A stretch of 64,000 nt of DNA, taken from NCBI RefSeq assembly GCF_002240055.1, contig NZ_CP016753.1, positions 62,001-126,000 of the forward strand. The letters run 5' to 3'. Each line of letters opens with the position of its first letter. Within the stretch, counting starts at the first letter, position 1. The notes under the pieces were generated by a model that was not told the origin of the DNA, ran no database searches, and saw only the letters and a program-made list of their open reading frames with translations. Source of the stretch: Leptotrichia sp. oral taxon 498 (GTDB taxonomy: Bacteria > Fusobacteriota > Fusobacteriia > Fusobacteriales > Leptotrichiaceae). Below are positions 27,921 to 37,242 of this stretch, piece after piece. A program made the translations under genes and the position numbers.

Positions 27921-28049
27921 TTTCCTTCCCTTCTCAAAAAATTATTCTAATCTTTTCTTAATTTAATTTCATTATTTTTGCAAAATTTCAAAAAAAATAT
28001 AAATACTTTCTTTTTTTAAATATCACAATTTTATAACAAGCCTTATTTA

Positions 28050-28078
28050 ATTGTATAAAATTTTTTAAAAAAAGTAAA
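28050..28078 (-). promoter_or_regulatory. Predicted promoter of the large autotransporter
   Basis: On the minus strand: TTTACT (28078-28073), a 17-base spacer and TACAAT (28055-28050). The layout and spacer text match the promoter of the smaller paralogue at 32954-32982. The leader to the ATG is about 120 bases. The rest of 27921-28210 is A/T-rich with nothing else that I can support. Confidence 0.7.
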
Positions 28079-28210
28079 GCTTTTTTGTTTTCTTTTAGAA
28101 TAAACTTTTTTACAAAAAATTTTTTATTTATTTTTTTAATGATTTATCTATAATAAACAGAGGACCAAAATTTTTTGATAAATAATTGTCTCAAATTTTA
28201 GTGGCAAAGA

Positions 28211-31200
28211 TTAATAATTCAATTTAAATCCAAGCCCTTCTCTAATATTTTTACCTTTAGTATCATATCCTAAGTTCGCCGTCACTCCAAATCTTGAACT
28301 ATTAATTCCGACATTTAAGCCAAATTTTATATTTCCCTTTCTATCTTCTTTTTCATTTTTTAAATTATACCAATCTGCCGTAGTATAACGAACTCTAGCT
28401 TGATTAAGTCTATTAAGTTTTCCAAGTTCATTTTCATACGCCGCCGAAAGTCCTGCTGAAAGTTGTGTTCTCGCAGTAAGTGGCTGAATATATTTAAACT
28501 CTGCCCCAACTTCAGGCTTAACTGAAAAGTAGTCGTTCCCCTTGACTTCTAACTTCATTTGACCATTATTTTCCTTTATATTCGTAAATCTTCCATATTC
28601 TATTTTCAGTATTCCATATGGCCGCAAGTGAGCTCTTTCAGATAATCTTATATCATAGCCTAATTCATTTTTTACAGCTGCTCCATAAGTGTAATAATTA
28701 GCTTCAGACTCAAACACATCGTCTACAACCCAGAATTTACGATGCATATTATTTATTCCCCCGAATACATCTCCTGCAACTGTCCACTCTAATGAACTGT
28801 TGTAATCATTTTTTGGTGACATTGTCTTAAATGCTCCAGCTTTAATCATAGATTGCTGTTCAGTCGATTTTCCTAAATCTTTGAATTTAAATCTATTTGT
28901 AACAGCTCCAGCATACCAACCTTGAGAATTCCCCTTTTCAATTGTTTCATCTTCGTGCATATAAGCTACTCCGTAAGCGTTGCTGTCATAGTCTACAACT
29001 CCAGCTGTATCTGTGTTATACTCATCCTTCGCTCCAAACACTTTAATCTTGTTATTTTGTTTAAGCGTATTTCTCCATTCTTTCCGTAAATTTCCAATTT
29101 CCTTGTCCAATTCATTTCCAGTTTCATTAATTCGCTGCTGAGTATTTGAATATTCATAACCTAGCATTTCACTTATAGCTTGCGTGAATATAAGATCTTC
29201 ATCATTCCTCAAATCGTTCAACTTATTAAAGACTTGCTTTTCTCTCGAATTTACATCTTCAACTCCATATCTCTGTTCAAGCCCATCTAAGAAATGTTCA
29301 GCATCCGTATCATTTTTATTTGCAAAATCAGTATAAGGAATTTTTTCCATATACACGGTTTTCATTGGTGCAGTTAAATTCCCTGATTCTACCATCTTTG
29401 CTCTCCAAGTCAAACTTGCTGAATCTACATTTAATTTAACTCCTGTCGGCATAACACTTCCCAAAGCATCGTTATATGGTTGTAAAATGTTATCTCCTAT
29501 TTGAATCGCTTTTGCATTCGTATTTCTTGCAGCTTCTGTTCCCATTATTAAATCTATGTCTGTAAGTCTTGTTAAATTATTTAATCCTTGAATAGGATTC
29601 GTATGATTTATTCCTGAAGTGTCCACATACATTTCTATGCTTGATTTATTTGTATGATTATTACCGCCTGATACTTGCGGCAAATCTATATTTGCGTTAT
29701 CTCCTAATGATTCAGCTATCACAGCAGGTATCGGTATTGACACTGGACTTGGATGTGCAGGGACTTTTACTACCAATTTTTCTGCTACTGTTCTACTAAC
29801 TGCTGTTCCTACCGAAGATTTATTTGTTGAGTTGTTAGTTCCATGCTCCTGATATGTACTAGTCGTGTCAGTTTCTACTCCTGTATTACTACTTCCAACG
29901 ATATTTATTGTTCCATAATTTTTAATAATTCCTCCATTTTTTGCAACCACACCTTTTATTCCATTACCGCTTGCAGTTGTCTGAATCGTTCCATAATTTT
30001 CTCCAGCAGCATGATTGTCAATATACATTCCAACCGTATCATTGCCTTCCAAATTAATGGTACCCCTATTTACTGCTTTTGCACCAGAACCTGAAGCGTA
30101 CATTCCAACACTGTTATCTTTTGTAACATTAATTATTCCATGATTCTCTATAGTTCCCACTGATGCAGCTGTACTTCCTGTCGCCATTCCAATTCCATAT
30201 TTTCCATTTACTACATCACTTGGACCGACTTCAATGGTTCCATAGTTCTGTCCAACCCCTTGTGCCGAATAAATTCCAACATTTCCAGTTCCTGATCTCA
30301 AATCAATATTTCCACGATTTATAAAATCTTGAGATGAATAAATTCCATAACTATTATTTCCATCAGTCACAATATTTGATTTATTTTCAATTTTTCCACC
30401 TAAACCTTGTGGTGCTCTCGAATAAATATAAACTGAATTTTCTCCAATATGAACATCATTTGGTGCTTTTGTATTTAAGTCTGTCTTAATATTTGCCGCT
30501 GTTATTAAAAATCCAGCTGAATTTTGCCCAACTTTCATATCCAAGTTTCCTTTAACAATTGCAGGTTTTGGAGCTACTGTTGCGTCATCAATATACACTC
30601 CTACTGCATTGTCGTTGCCTACATTAATTTTCCCTGCAATAAGATTGACATCAGGCCCTTGAGAATAAATTCCTACTCCATCATCACCTACATTTATTGT
30701 ACCACCATTCATTTCTATATTTCTTGCAAAAATACCATAAGAAGATCGTCCAACATTTATTATACTGTTATTTCTTATTCTAGTTCCATTTTCTTCTTCC
30801 AACATATAAACTTTTGACTCTGGATCATCTCCATACATTCCTATTGATTCATTTCCAGGAGAAGTTGCAGCAACATTTATTATTCCAAAATTTTTCAAAT
30901 CAGTATTATTTGTCCCGTACATTCCAAACGATTGTGTCCCATTTATATTAATTATTCCAGAATGATAAACATGAGTTACAGGATCTTCACCTTCATAATT
31001 TGAAACGGCACCAAAACTAGATCCCATTCCTATCGCATGATTATTTCCATTTATTGTAATAGTACCTTCATTTACACCGACAAGCCAAGCTTTAGATGTA
31101 GATGGAACAGATTTTATAGTCGGATCAATGCTGTTATTTTTTGTAAATATCCCAATTGCGCCGTCATCGTCCATTGTAATTGTACCCCATGGCAAATTCA

Positions 31201-32809
31201 TAATATCTATTTTCCCAAAATTAGCTGGATTTTCAGCACTTCTGAAATAAGGTTCATTAGACGGATCTACAGCTAAACCTGTAGAAGGGTCTATTCTATA
31301 CGAAAGTCCTAAAATTCCAATTGAGTTTTTACCACCGACATGTATTGGACCAGAACTTACCATATTTGAATTGTTTGTTCCGTACATTCCAACTGCTCTG
31401 TCATTATGTGTCGCACCTTGTTCCACTTCTAATTTTCCAGCATTATAGTTATTAAGCCATCCATAATCGGCATAAAATCCTATTCCACCTTGTCCAGCAT
31501 CTGTTCTGTCAACAAAAACTCTCCCCTTATTTCCAATTTCTGTTGTTCTATTATTAACCGATTTTGAACTTCCAGCAATTGCAAGTCCCACTGGTGCTAA
31601 AAATCTGTCATCTATCGCCTTCATTTGTGCTGTATTTAATTCTGCTTTTACCGAACCATATGCTTCGACATGCAATCTCGAATTTTGATATAAAAATCTC
31701 TTTGTGAACACTTCGCTGTCTGAATCACTTATTAGATTTGCTTTATCAATTGCCGATTTTATTTGAATTGTCGCATCATCTGCCAAAGCATATTTATAAT
31801 TTGTCTTTCCATTTGAACTTGTAACATTTACATTTCCTCTAAGAAGCCGGCTCTTTAAGCTATCATTACCAGCTTTATTTTCCACATCTATAACAAGCGG
31901 ACTTTTTGAATCTGTTAACTCTGCAATTACTGCATCATCAGAAAGCACATCAATATTAGTATTATTAAAACTTACAGCATTTGGTCTAGCCTGGTCAAAA
32001 ACATAACCAATAGCTTTTCCATCTAGTATCAATGTCGCATCTTTCATATTAATAGCACCTTCAGAATTACTTGTACTGTCAGTATAAAGTGCATATCCAT
32101 TTCCCTTATATTCCACTTTACTGCCTTCCAAATCAATTTTTGCATTGTTTAGTGAAACAATGTTCATTGGACTGTCTGTCACTTTTATCCAGTTCTTCTG
32201 CGCATTAATTATACCGCCATTATTGGCAAAAAGTCCAAATTTTGCATTTTTCTTTGTCTGAGAATCAATCCCATTTGCTATAGAAATATTTGGCATTGAC
32301 GGAAGAGAAGTTCTGTTCATTGTTATCGTTTCGCCATTACTTGCATGAACTGCTCCAACATTATCATCTGCTACTGTTTTTTTATCCGAAGTATTTCTAC
32401 CTCTAGTATATTTAATATTTTTTACCTTATCTCCACGACCTTTGTAGTGCCCTTTCCAGTTGTTGTAATTTCCGCTCACTCCATATTGCCAGCCTCCCCA
32501 AGGTAATTTAACCGCATAGTCTCCTTGCTCCATAAGCTGAACTAACTCCAAATCGGTATTTTTAATAAGTTTCTCATTTTCTCGTTTTACCCTTTTAAAG
32601 TCTTTTTTCTGCTGTGCAACCGAGACGCTTATCGCTTTTGTCTGTGTTTCAACCTTATTTCCATCTGAAAACAGATTAGCTGGCGCACCTCTTCCTATCG
32701 CACCAGTCAATAAAAATGTGATAAGTGCTGAATCAGTGTATTTAAAGTCTTTCACTTTTTTAGCAAATGACTTTAATTCCTGTCTTAACTCTTTTAAATT
32801 TTTTGCCAT
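28211..32809 (-). CDS. Fusobacterial-type autotransporter adhesin, 1532 aa
   Basis: Tandem paralogue of the 2290-residue gene. It shares the N-terminal export region (residues 1-130, with WQYGVSGNYNNWKGHYKGRGDK) and, from about residue 190, follows the larger protein from its residue 918 to the end: GYALYTD, SDSEVFTKR, GGIGFYADYG and the barrel starting NKIKVFGAKDEYN and ending in LNY. About 730 passenger residues of the larger protein have no counterpart. Passenger repeats are again N-x-G-x-I-x-V units. GGAAAGGAAG precedes the ATG. No clear terminator lies between its end and the larger gene's promoter. Confidence 0.9.
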   Translation of the reverse strand: MAKNLKELRQELKSFAKKVKDFKYTDSALITFLLTGAIGRGAPANLFSDGNKVETQTKAISVSVAQQKKDFKRVKRENEKLIKNTDLELVQLMEQGDYAVKLPWGGWQYGVSGNYNNWKGHYKGRGDKVKNIKYTRGRNTSDKKTVADDNVGAVHASNGETITMNRTSLPSMPNISIANGIDSQTKKNAKFGLFANNGGIINAQKNWIKVTDSPMNIVSLNNAKIDLEGSKVEYKGNGYALYTDSTSNSEGAINMKDATLILDGKAIGYVFDQARPNAVSFNNTNIDVLSDDAVIAELTDSKSPLVIDVENKAGNDSLKSRLLRGNVNVTSSNGKTNYKYALADDATIQIKSAIDKANLISDSDSEVFTKRFLYQNSRLHVEAYGSVKAELNTAQMKAIDDRFLAPVGLAIAGSSKSVNNRTTEIGNKGRVFVDRTDAGQGGIGFYADYGWLNNYNAGKLEVEQGATHNDRAVGMYGTNNSNMVSSGPIHVGGKNSIGILGLSYRIDPSTGLAVDPSNEPYFRSAENPANFGKIDIMNLPWGTITMDDDGAIGIFTKNNSIDPTIKSVPSTSKAWLVGVNEGTITINGNNHAIGMGSSFGAVSNYEGEDPVTHVYHSGIININGTQSFGMYGTNNTDLKNFGIINVAATSPGNESIGMYGDDPESKVYMLEEENGTRIRNNSIINVGRSSYGIFARNIEMNGGTINVGDDGVGIYSQGPDVNLIAGKINVGNDNAVGVYIDDATVAPKPAIVKGNLDMKVGQNSAGFLITAANIKTDLNTKAPNDVHIGENSVYIYSRAPQGLGGKIENKSNIVTDGNNSYGIYSSQDFINRGNIDLRSGTGNVGIYSAQGVGQNYGTIEVGPSDVVNGKYGIGMATGSTAASVGTIENHGIINVTKDNSVGMYASGSGAKAVNRGTINLEGNDTVGMYIDNHAAGENYGTIQTTASGNGIKGVVAKNGGIIKNYGTINIVGSSNTGVETDTTSTYQEHGTNNSTNKSSVGTAVSRTVAEKLVVKVPAHPSPVSIPIPAVIAESLGDNANIDLPQVSGGNNHTNKSSIEMYVDTSGINHTNPIQGLNNLTRLTDIDLIMGTEAARNTNAKAIQIGDNILQPYNDALGSVMPTGVKLNVDSASLTWRAKMVESGNLTAPMKTVYMEKIPYTDFANKNDTDAEHFLDGLEQRYGVEDVNSREKQVFNKLNDLRNDEDLIFTQAISEMLGYEYSNTQQRINETGNELDKEIGNLRKEWRNTLKQNNKIKVFGAKDEYNTDTAGVVDYDSNAYGVAYMHEDETIEKGNSQGWYAGAVTNRFKFKDLGKSTEQQSMIKAGAFKTMSPKNDYNSSLEWTVAGDVFGGINNMHRKFWVVDDVFESEANYYTYGAAVKNELGYDIRLSERAHLRPYGILKIEYGRFTNIKENNGQMKLEVKGNDYFSVKPEVGAEFKYIQPLTARTQLSAGLSAAYENELGKLNRLNQARVRYTTADWYNLKNEKEDRKGNIKFGLNVGINSSRFGVTANLGYDTKGKNIREGLGFKLNY

Positions 32810-32953
32810 TTTTCTTCCTTTCCAAAAATTAAAAAATCTACTTAAATTATATATTTTTTATCCACTATAATTTAATTTTTTTAATTTTTATAGATAAAAT
32901 ATCAAATTTAATTTTATTTAATATTTTACAACTATATAACATTCTTTATTCAA

Positions 32954-32982
32954 ATTATATAAAAGTTTTTTGAAAAAGTAAA
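32954..32982 (-). promoter_or_regulatory. Predicted promoter of the smaller autotransporter
   Basis: On the minus strand: TTTACT (32982-32977), 17 bases, TATAAT (32959-32954). Same -35 box and near-identical A/T spacer as at 28050-28078. It is back to back with the lipoprotein promoter at 33012. Confidence 0.75.
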
Positions 32983-33011
32983 CTTTTTTTACTATTTTTT
33001 TTAAAAAAATA

Positions 33012-33020
33012 TGGTATAAT
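33012..33020 (+). promoter_or_regulatory. Predicted extended -10 promoter of the small-lipoprotein operon
   Basis: TGGTATAAT, an extended -10, about 48 bases before the first lipoprotein ATG. A TTTACT hexamer sits at 32988-32993, but the spacer to the -10 is 21 bases, so the -35 contact may be weak. That hexamer and the -35 box of the divergent autotransporter form the inverted repeat AGTAAACTTTTTTTACT. Confidence 0.6.
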
Positions 33021-33067
33021 ACTAGTGCAAAATTATAAAATTTCAATTAAATTTGTAGGAGAATAAA

Positions 33068-33220
33068 ATGAAAAATTTAATTTTAATAATTTTAATGCTA
33101 TTCTCACTAACTTCCTGTGTTACAGGCGGAATAAGTGTAGGAAGTAACGGAAAAATTCATGGAAATATAGGAGTCAGCACAGGTGGACTGATAAATACTG
33201 GAGTGGGAATTGACTTTTAA
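33068..33220 (+). CDS. Tiny glycine-rich lipoprotein, 50 aa
   Basis: The start peptide MKNLILIILMLFSLTSC is a full lipoprotein leader with Cys17 as anchor. The mature part is only 34 residues: VTGGISVGSNGKIHGNIG and a similar end in GVGIDF. Turns of Gly with Val or Ile alternate, as in a short beta strand pair. TAGGAG lies before the ATG. It resembles the next gene, and both sit in front of nfeD. I know of no family name for it. Membrane anchoring is clear; the role is unknown. Confidence 0.75.
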   Translation: MKNLILIILMLFSLTSCVTGGISVGSNGKIHGNIGVSTGGLINTGVGIDF

Positions 33221-33254
33221 AAAATAAATTTATAAACTGAAAGGAGAAAAAATT

Positions 33255-33368
33255 ATGAAAAAAATAATTTTAATGATTTTGATGTTAGTTGCACTAACTT
33301 CTTGTCTAAGTGCGGGAATTGGAATTGGAACAAATGGAATTCACGGTGGTGTCGGAATCGGATTTTAA
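33255..33368 (+). CDS. Tiny glycine-rich lipoprotein, 37 aa
   Basis: A 37-residue paralogue of the previous gene. The leader MKKIILMILMLVALTSC gives Cys17, and the mature part is 21 residues, CLSAGIGIGTNGIHGG followed by VGIGF. A strong AAAGGAGA site precedes the ATG and the gap to nfeD is 26 bases. Leader, lipobox, ribosome-binding site and similarity to the neighbour argue that it is real in spite of its length. Confidence 0.72.
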   Translation: MKKIILMILMLVALTSCLSAGIGIGTNGIHGGVGIGF

Positions 33369-33394
33369 ATTTTTAGGAAAAAAAGGAGAAAAAA

Positions 33395-33832
33395 ATGGGT
33401 GAATTATTTTGGGCAATGGCAACTGCGGTATTTGCAATACTAGAAATTATTATACCGGGACTTGTGACAATTTGGTTATCCCTTGCAGCACTTGTTTTAA
33501 CTGGATTATCTTTTTTTATGAGAAATCCTGTCGTCGAAGTCTTTATTTTCTCAGCTTTGTCAGTAATTTTTGTAATTTTCACAAGACCCGTCTTAAAAAA
33601 TTACATCGAAAAAAACAAAAGGACAAATTTTAATTCTAAAATGATAGGAAACGAGATAAAAATCGAAGAGGTTTTAAATTTAACAAGTTCAAAAAAAGAG
33701 TACGAAGTTAAATTCAAAGGTATCCTTTGGAAGGGGATTAGCGAAGATGTCTTAAAAAAAGATGAGATTGCTAAAATAAAAGGTTTTGTTGGAAACAAAA
33801 TCATTTTAGAAAAAATGAAGAAAGAAATGTGA
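33395..33832 (+). CDS. NfeD-like membrane protein
   Basis: A 145-residue short NfeD: two or three N-terminal hydrophobic segments (ATAVFAILEIIIPGLVTIWLSLAALVLTGLSFF and a second near 48-66), then a C-terminal OB-fold-like beta domain (KEYEVKFKGILWKG). NfeD proteins pair with SPFH/stomatin proteins and are nearly always encoded next to them. The partner gene lies at 35392, but a tnpB element now separates the two. AAAAGGAG precedes the ATG. Confidence 0.85.
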   Translation: MGELFWAMATAVFAILEIIIPGLVTIWLSLAALVLTGLSFFMRNPVVEVFIFSALSVIFVIFTRPVLKNYIEKNKRTNFNSKMIGNEIKIEEVLNLTSSKKEYEVKFKGILWKGISEDVLKKDEIAKIKGFVGNKIILEKMKKEM

Positions 33833-33871
33833 AATTTAAAATAATATAAAATTTAGGAGGAATAAACAGAT

Positions 33872-35385
33872 TTTAAAATTATATGATAATATACTAACTA
33901 ATAAGTATTTAAATATATCATAAATATTAAATTTAAACTAAATAGATTTAATAAAGTTGTAAACAAAGAAAGTATAAGAAGTGATTGAAAAATGACAAAG
34001 AACTATAAATGCGTAAAAATCGAAATCAAACCTACTAGTGAACAAATTGAGAAAATTAATAAAACTATTGGAACAGGGAGATATTTGTATAATTTTTATA
34101 TAACATATAATAAAGAAATTTATGAAAAAGAAAAGAAATTTGTAACAGGATTTGAATTTTCAAAATATATAAATAATATTTTTAATAAAAGAAAATCCTG
34201 ATAAAGTTTGGATAAAAGATGTTTCTTCAAAATCTAATAAACGAGCGATAATGGATGGTGAGAAAGCATTTAAAAGATTTTTTAAAAAATTATCAAAGTT
34301 TCCAAAATTTAAAAAGAAAAATTGTAATAACCAAAGTTGTTATTTTCCTAAAAATAATAAAACTGATTTTGAATTTTATCGACATAAGATAAAAGTTCCA
34401 ACTTTGAAATTTGTAAGACTTAAAGAATATGGATATATTCCTAAAAATGCAAATATAAAAAGTGGAACTATATCAAAAGAAACTGATAGGTATTTTTTAT
34501 CACTTGTTTTAGAAATTGAAAAAAAATTCAAAAATACTAAAAATTTACAAATTAAAAATGGAATTGGAATTGATTTTGGGATAAAGGATTTTGCAATTTG
34601 CTCTGACGGTAAAGTTTTTAAAAATATTAATAAAACTTGTAAAGTTAGGAAAATCGAGAAAGAATTAAAGAGAGAGCAACGAAAACAATCAAGAAAATAC
34701 TTAGTTTGTAAAAAATCAGGAAAAAAACTTTATGAGTGTAAAAACTTTCAAAAACAAAAATTAGTAATATCTAAACTATTTTTTAGACTAAATTGTATTA
34801 GAAACGATTATATAAATAAAATTGTTAGTGAAATAACGAAAACCAAGTTAAACTATATAACAATCGAAGATTTAAAAGTTTCTAATATGATGAAAAATAA
34901 GCATTTGTCAAAGGCAATTTCAAATCAAAAGTTTTATGAATTTAGAATGAAACTGCTGAACAAATGCAAAGAAAACAATATTGAACTAAGACTTGTTGAT
35001 ACATTTTATCCTAGTTCCAAGTTATGCAGTAATTGTGGGCATAAAAAACATAATTTAAAATTGAAAGATAGGATTTATAAGTGTGATAACTGTGGAATTG
35101 AAATGGATAGGGATTTTAATGCGAGTCTTAATCTAAAAAATGCTGAAAATTATAAGATTTTAGCATAATAAATAATATATTCTAAATAAAAAAAAGAAGG
35201 AGAATGCTACTATATAGACTAATAGTGAAAGAGAATATATTATGTGTACCGATGGCTAGTCGGGAATTTACGACTGTGGAGAGCAAAAAGAATACGAGTA
35301 GATAATTTTTTTTATCAAAAGTATGTTCGATGAAGCAGTAACATTCTAATGTGTTAAATATGTTTTGACACATTTTTAGTAGCAG
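33872..35385 (+). mobile_element. Second-type tnpB element, degenerate, ends approximate
   Basis: A tnpB-only element unlike the copies at 9757 and 61423. It lies between nfeD and the stomatin gene. The left limit is placed just after the AGGAGGAATAA site that should serve the stomatin gene; the right limit lies close to the stomatin ATG. The 3' part has hairpins (AGTCG-GGAATTTA-CGACT and ACATT-CT-AATGT) like the RNA end region of such elements. With only one copy in the window, the ends cannot be fixed better than about 20 bases. No tnpA is present. Confidence 0.7.
33992..35168 (+). pseudogene. tnpB: TnpB, divergent type, with one frameshift
   Basis: The 5' frame (33992-34201) gives the N-terminal region (IKPTSEQIEKINKTIGTGRY). 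It stops after FNKRKS because of one surplus base in the A4 run at 34187-34190. In the next frame the protein continues as ENPDKVWIKDVSSKS to 35168. The RuvC residues are present (Asp in GIGIDFGIKD, Glu in ITIEDLKV, Asp in MDRDFNASLN), as is the CSNCG/CDNCG zinc finger. Only the shift disables it. The stop and restart are not followed by a clear second start signal, so I treat it as a pseudogene. Confidence 0.82.
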
Positions 35386-35391
35386 GCTATT

Positions 35392-36306
35392 ATGAACGTC
35401 ATATTATTACCATTAATTATTATTTTACTTGCTTTTCTTGCAATTTTAGTTCTGAAAGCAATAAGAATCGTACCCGAATCAAAAGTTTACATCATAGAAA
35501 AATTAGGAAGATATTATCAGTCACTGGATTCTGGATTAAGTTTTATAAATCCATTCTTTGACAAAGTAGCAAGAGTTGTGTCGTTAAAAGAACAGGTTGT
35601 TGATTTCCCTCCACAGCCAGTAATCACAAAGGACAATGCCACAATGCAGATTGATACAGTCGTATATTTTCAAATAACAGACCCGAAACTATACACTTAC
35701 GGAGTTGAGCGGCCAATCTCAGCAATTGAAAATTTAACTGCGACAACCCTTAGAAACATCATTGGTGACATGACAGTCGACCAGACTTTGACTTCAAGAG
35801 ATGTTATTAATACAAAAATGCGAAAAGAGCTGGATGATGCGACAGATCCTTGGGGAATAAAAGTAAACAGAGTTGAGCTAAAAAGCATTTTGCCACCTGC
35901 AGACATAAGAGTTGCAATGGAGAAAGAAATGAAAGCTGAAAGAGAAAAAAGAGCAAATATTTTGGAAGCACAGGCAAAAAGAGAAGCGGCTATTTTAGTT
36001 GCGGAAGGAGAAAAACAAGCGGCTATTTTAAGAGCAGAAGCCAAGAAGGAACAGCAAATTAAAGAAGCGGAAGGGGAAGCAGAAGCAATTTTATCAGTTC
36101 AAAAAGCAAAAGCAGAAGCTTTAAGAGTTTTAAACGAAGCTGCTCCAAACGACAAAGTGCTATCTTTAAGAGGACTAGAAGCATTTGAAAAAGCGGCAGA
36201 TGGAAGAGCTACAAAAATTATTATCCCAAGCAATATGCAAAATTTAGCAAATCTTGCGACTGTATTTTCTGAATTGACAAAAAAAGATGAAAGTGAAAAA
36301 AAATAA
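35392..36306 (+). CDS. SPFH/stomatin-family membrane protein
   Basis: A 304-residue protein with one N-terminal membrane anchor (LLPLIIILLAFLAILVL), the SPFH domain (VYIIEKLGRYYQSLDSGL and VYFQITDPKLYTYGV), then a long Ala/Glu/Lys coiled coil (about 180-250) that drives ring assembly. It resembles QmcA/YbbK-type stomatins, which organise membrane microdomains or control proteases together with NfeD. The present upstream context offers only AGCAGG as a ribosome-binding site, because the tnpB element has displaced the stronger AGGAGG. Confidence 0.9.
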   Translation: MNVILLPLIIILLAFLAILVLKAIRIVPESKVYIIEKLGRYYQSLDSGLSFINPFFDKVARVVSLKEQVVDFPPQPVITKDNATMQIDTVVYFQITDPKLYTYGVERPISAIENLTATTLRNIIGDMTVDQTLTSRDVINTKMRKELDDATDPWGIKVNRVELKSILPPADIRVAMEKEMKAEREKRANILEAQAKREAAILVAEGEKQAAILRAEAKKEQQIKEAEGEAEAILSVQKAKAEALRVLNEAAPNDKVLSLRGLEAFEKAADGRATKIIIPSNMQNLANLATVFSELTKKDESEKK

Positions 36307-36369
36307 ATTCAAAAACTTTATTTTTGACAAAAAATTTGTAAAAAAGCATATTGACATTAAAAAATTTCG

Positions 36370-36398
36370 TTGATAAAAGTGTTGATATATGATAAAAT
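36370..36398 (+). promoter_or_regulatory. Predicted tpiA promoter
   Basis: TTGATA (36370-36375), 17 bases, TAAAAT (36393-36398) preceded by TGA. The tpiA start codon is 39 bases downstream. Confidence 0.65.
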
Positions 36399-36436
36399 TA
36401 AAATAAGAAAATTTATGAATATTGGAGGAAAGATTA

Positions 36437-37204
36437 ATGAGAAAAGTAATTGTAGCAGGAAACTGGAAAATGAATAAAACTGCAAAAGAAGCAGGAGAAT
36501 TTTTTGCAGAATTCAAACCATTAGTAAAAGATGTTAAAAATGCTGGAATTATAATTGGTGCACCTTTTACAGCATTAGAAACAGCTGTTAGAGAAACTAA
36601 AGGAACAAACATTAAAATCGCAGCTGAAAATATGAATGCTAAAGAAAGCGGAGCTTACACAGGAGAAGTTTCACCTTTGATGCTAAAAGACTTAGGTGTT
36701 GAATATGTAATTTTAGGACATTCTGAAAGAAGAGAATATTACGGAGAAACTAACGAAATCATTAACGAAAAAGTAAAATCAGCATTAGCACACGATTTAA
36801 AACCAATTTTATGTATCGGTGAAAAATTGGAAGAAAGAGAAGCAAATACAACTGAAGATGTGGTTAAGAGCCAAATTATTGGTGGATTAAAAGATGTAAC
36901 TGCTGACCAAATGGCAAATATAATTTTAGCATACGAACCAGTTTGGGCAATCGGAACAGGAAAAACCGCAACTCCTGCACAAGCTCAAGAAGTTCACGCA
37001 TTCATAAGAAGTTTATTAACAGATTTATTTGGTGCACAAGTTGCTGAAAATGTAACAGTTCAATATGGTGGATCAATGAATGACGGAAATGCCGCTGAAT
37101 TAATCGCTCAAAAAGATATCGATGGTGGATTAGTTGGTGGAGCAAGTCTAGTTCCTGCAAAATTCACAGTAATAGTAAAAGCTGGAGATGCAGTAACTAA
37201 ATAG
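36437..37204 (+). CDS. tpiA: Triosephosphate isomerase TpiA
   Basis: Interconverts dihydroxyacetone phosphate and glyceraldehyde 3-phosphate in glycolysis. All key segments are present: GNWKMNKT with the catalytic Lys, LGHSERR with the His, AYEPVWAIGTGK with the Glu and loop 6, and YGGSMN and GGLVGGAS for phosphate. I chose ATG 36437, after GGAGG; the frame start at 36422 adds five residues not seen in the family. 255 residues is normal. Confidence 0.97.
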   Translation: MRKVIVAGNWKMNKTAKEAGEFFAEFKPLVKDVKNAGIIIGAPFTALETAVRETKGTNIKIAAENMNAKESGAYTGEVSPLMLKDLGVEYVILGHSERREYYGETNEIINEKVKSALAHDLKPILCIGEKLEEREANTTEDVVKSQIIGGLKDVTADQMANIILAYEPVWAIGTGKTATPAQAQEVHAFIRSLLTDLFGAQVAENVTVQYGGSMNDGNAAELIAQKDIDGGLVGGASLVPAKFTVIVKAGDAVTK

Positions 37205-37242
37205 TTATTTTCTCAGTCTTTGCACAATTTAGGAGGACTTTA

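Noticed and set aside
35200-35300. tRNA-like fold in the region GTGTACCGATGGCTAGTCGG
   Set aside because: No acceptor stem or T-loop consensus; better read as the RNA end region of the tnpB element.
35182-35373. 63-residue minus-strand frame after the divergent tnpB
   Set aside because: It covers the hairpin-rich right end of the element and has no coding character.
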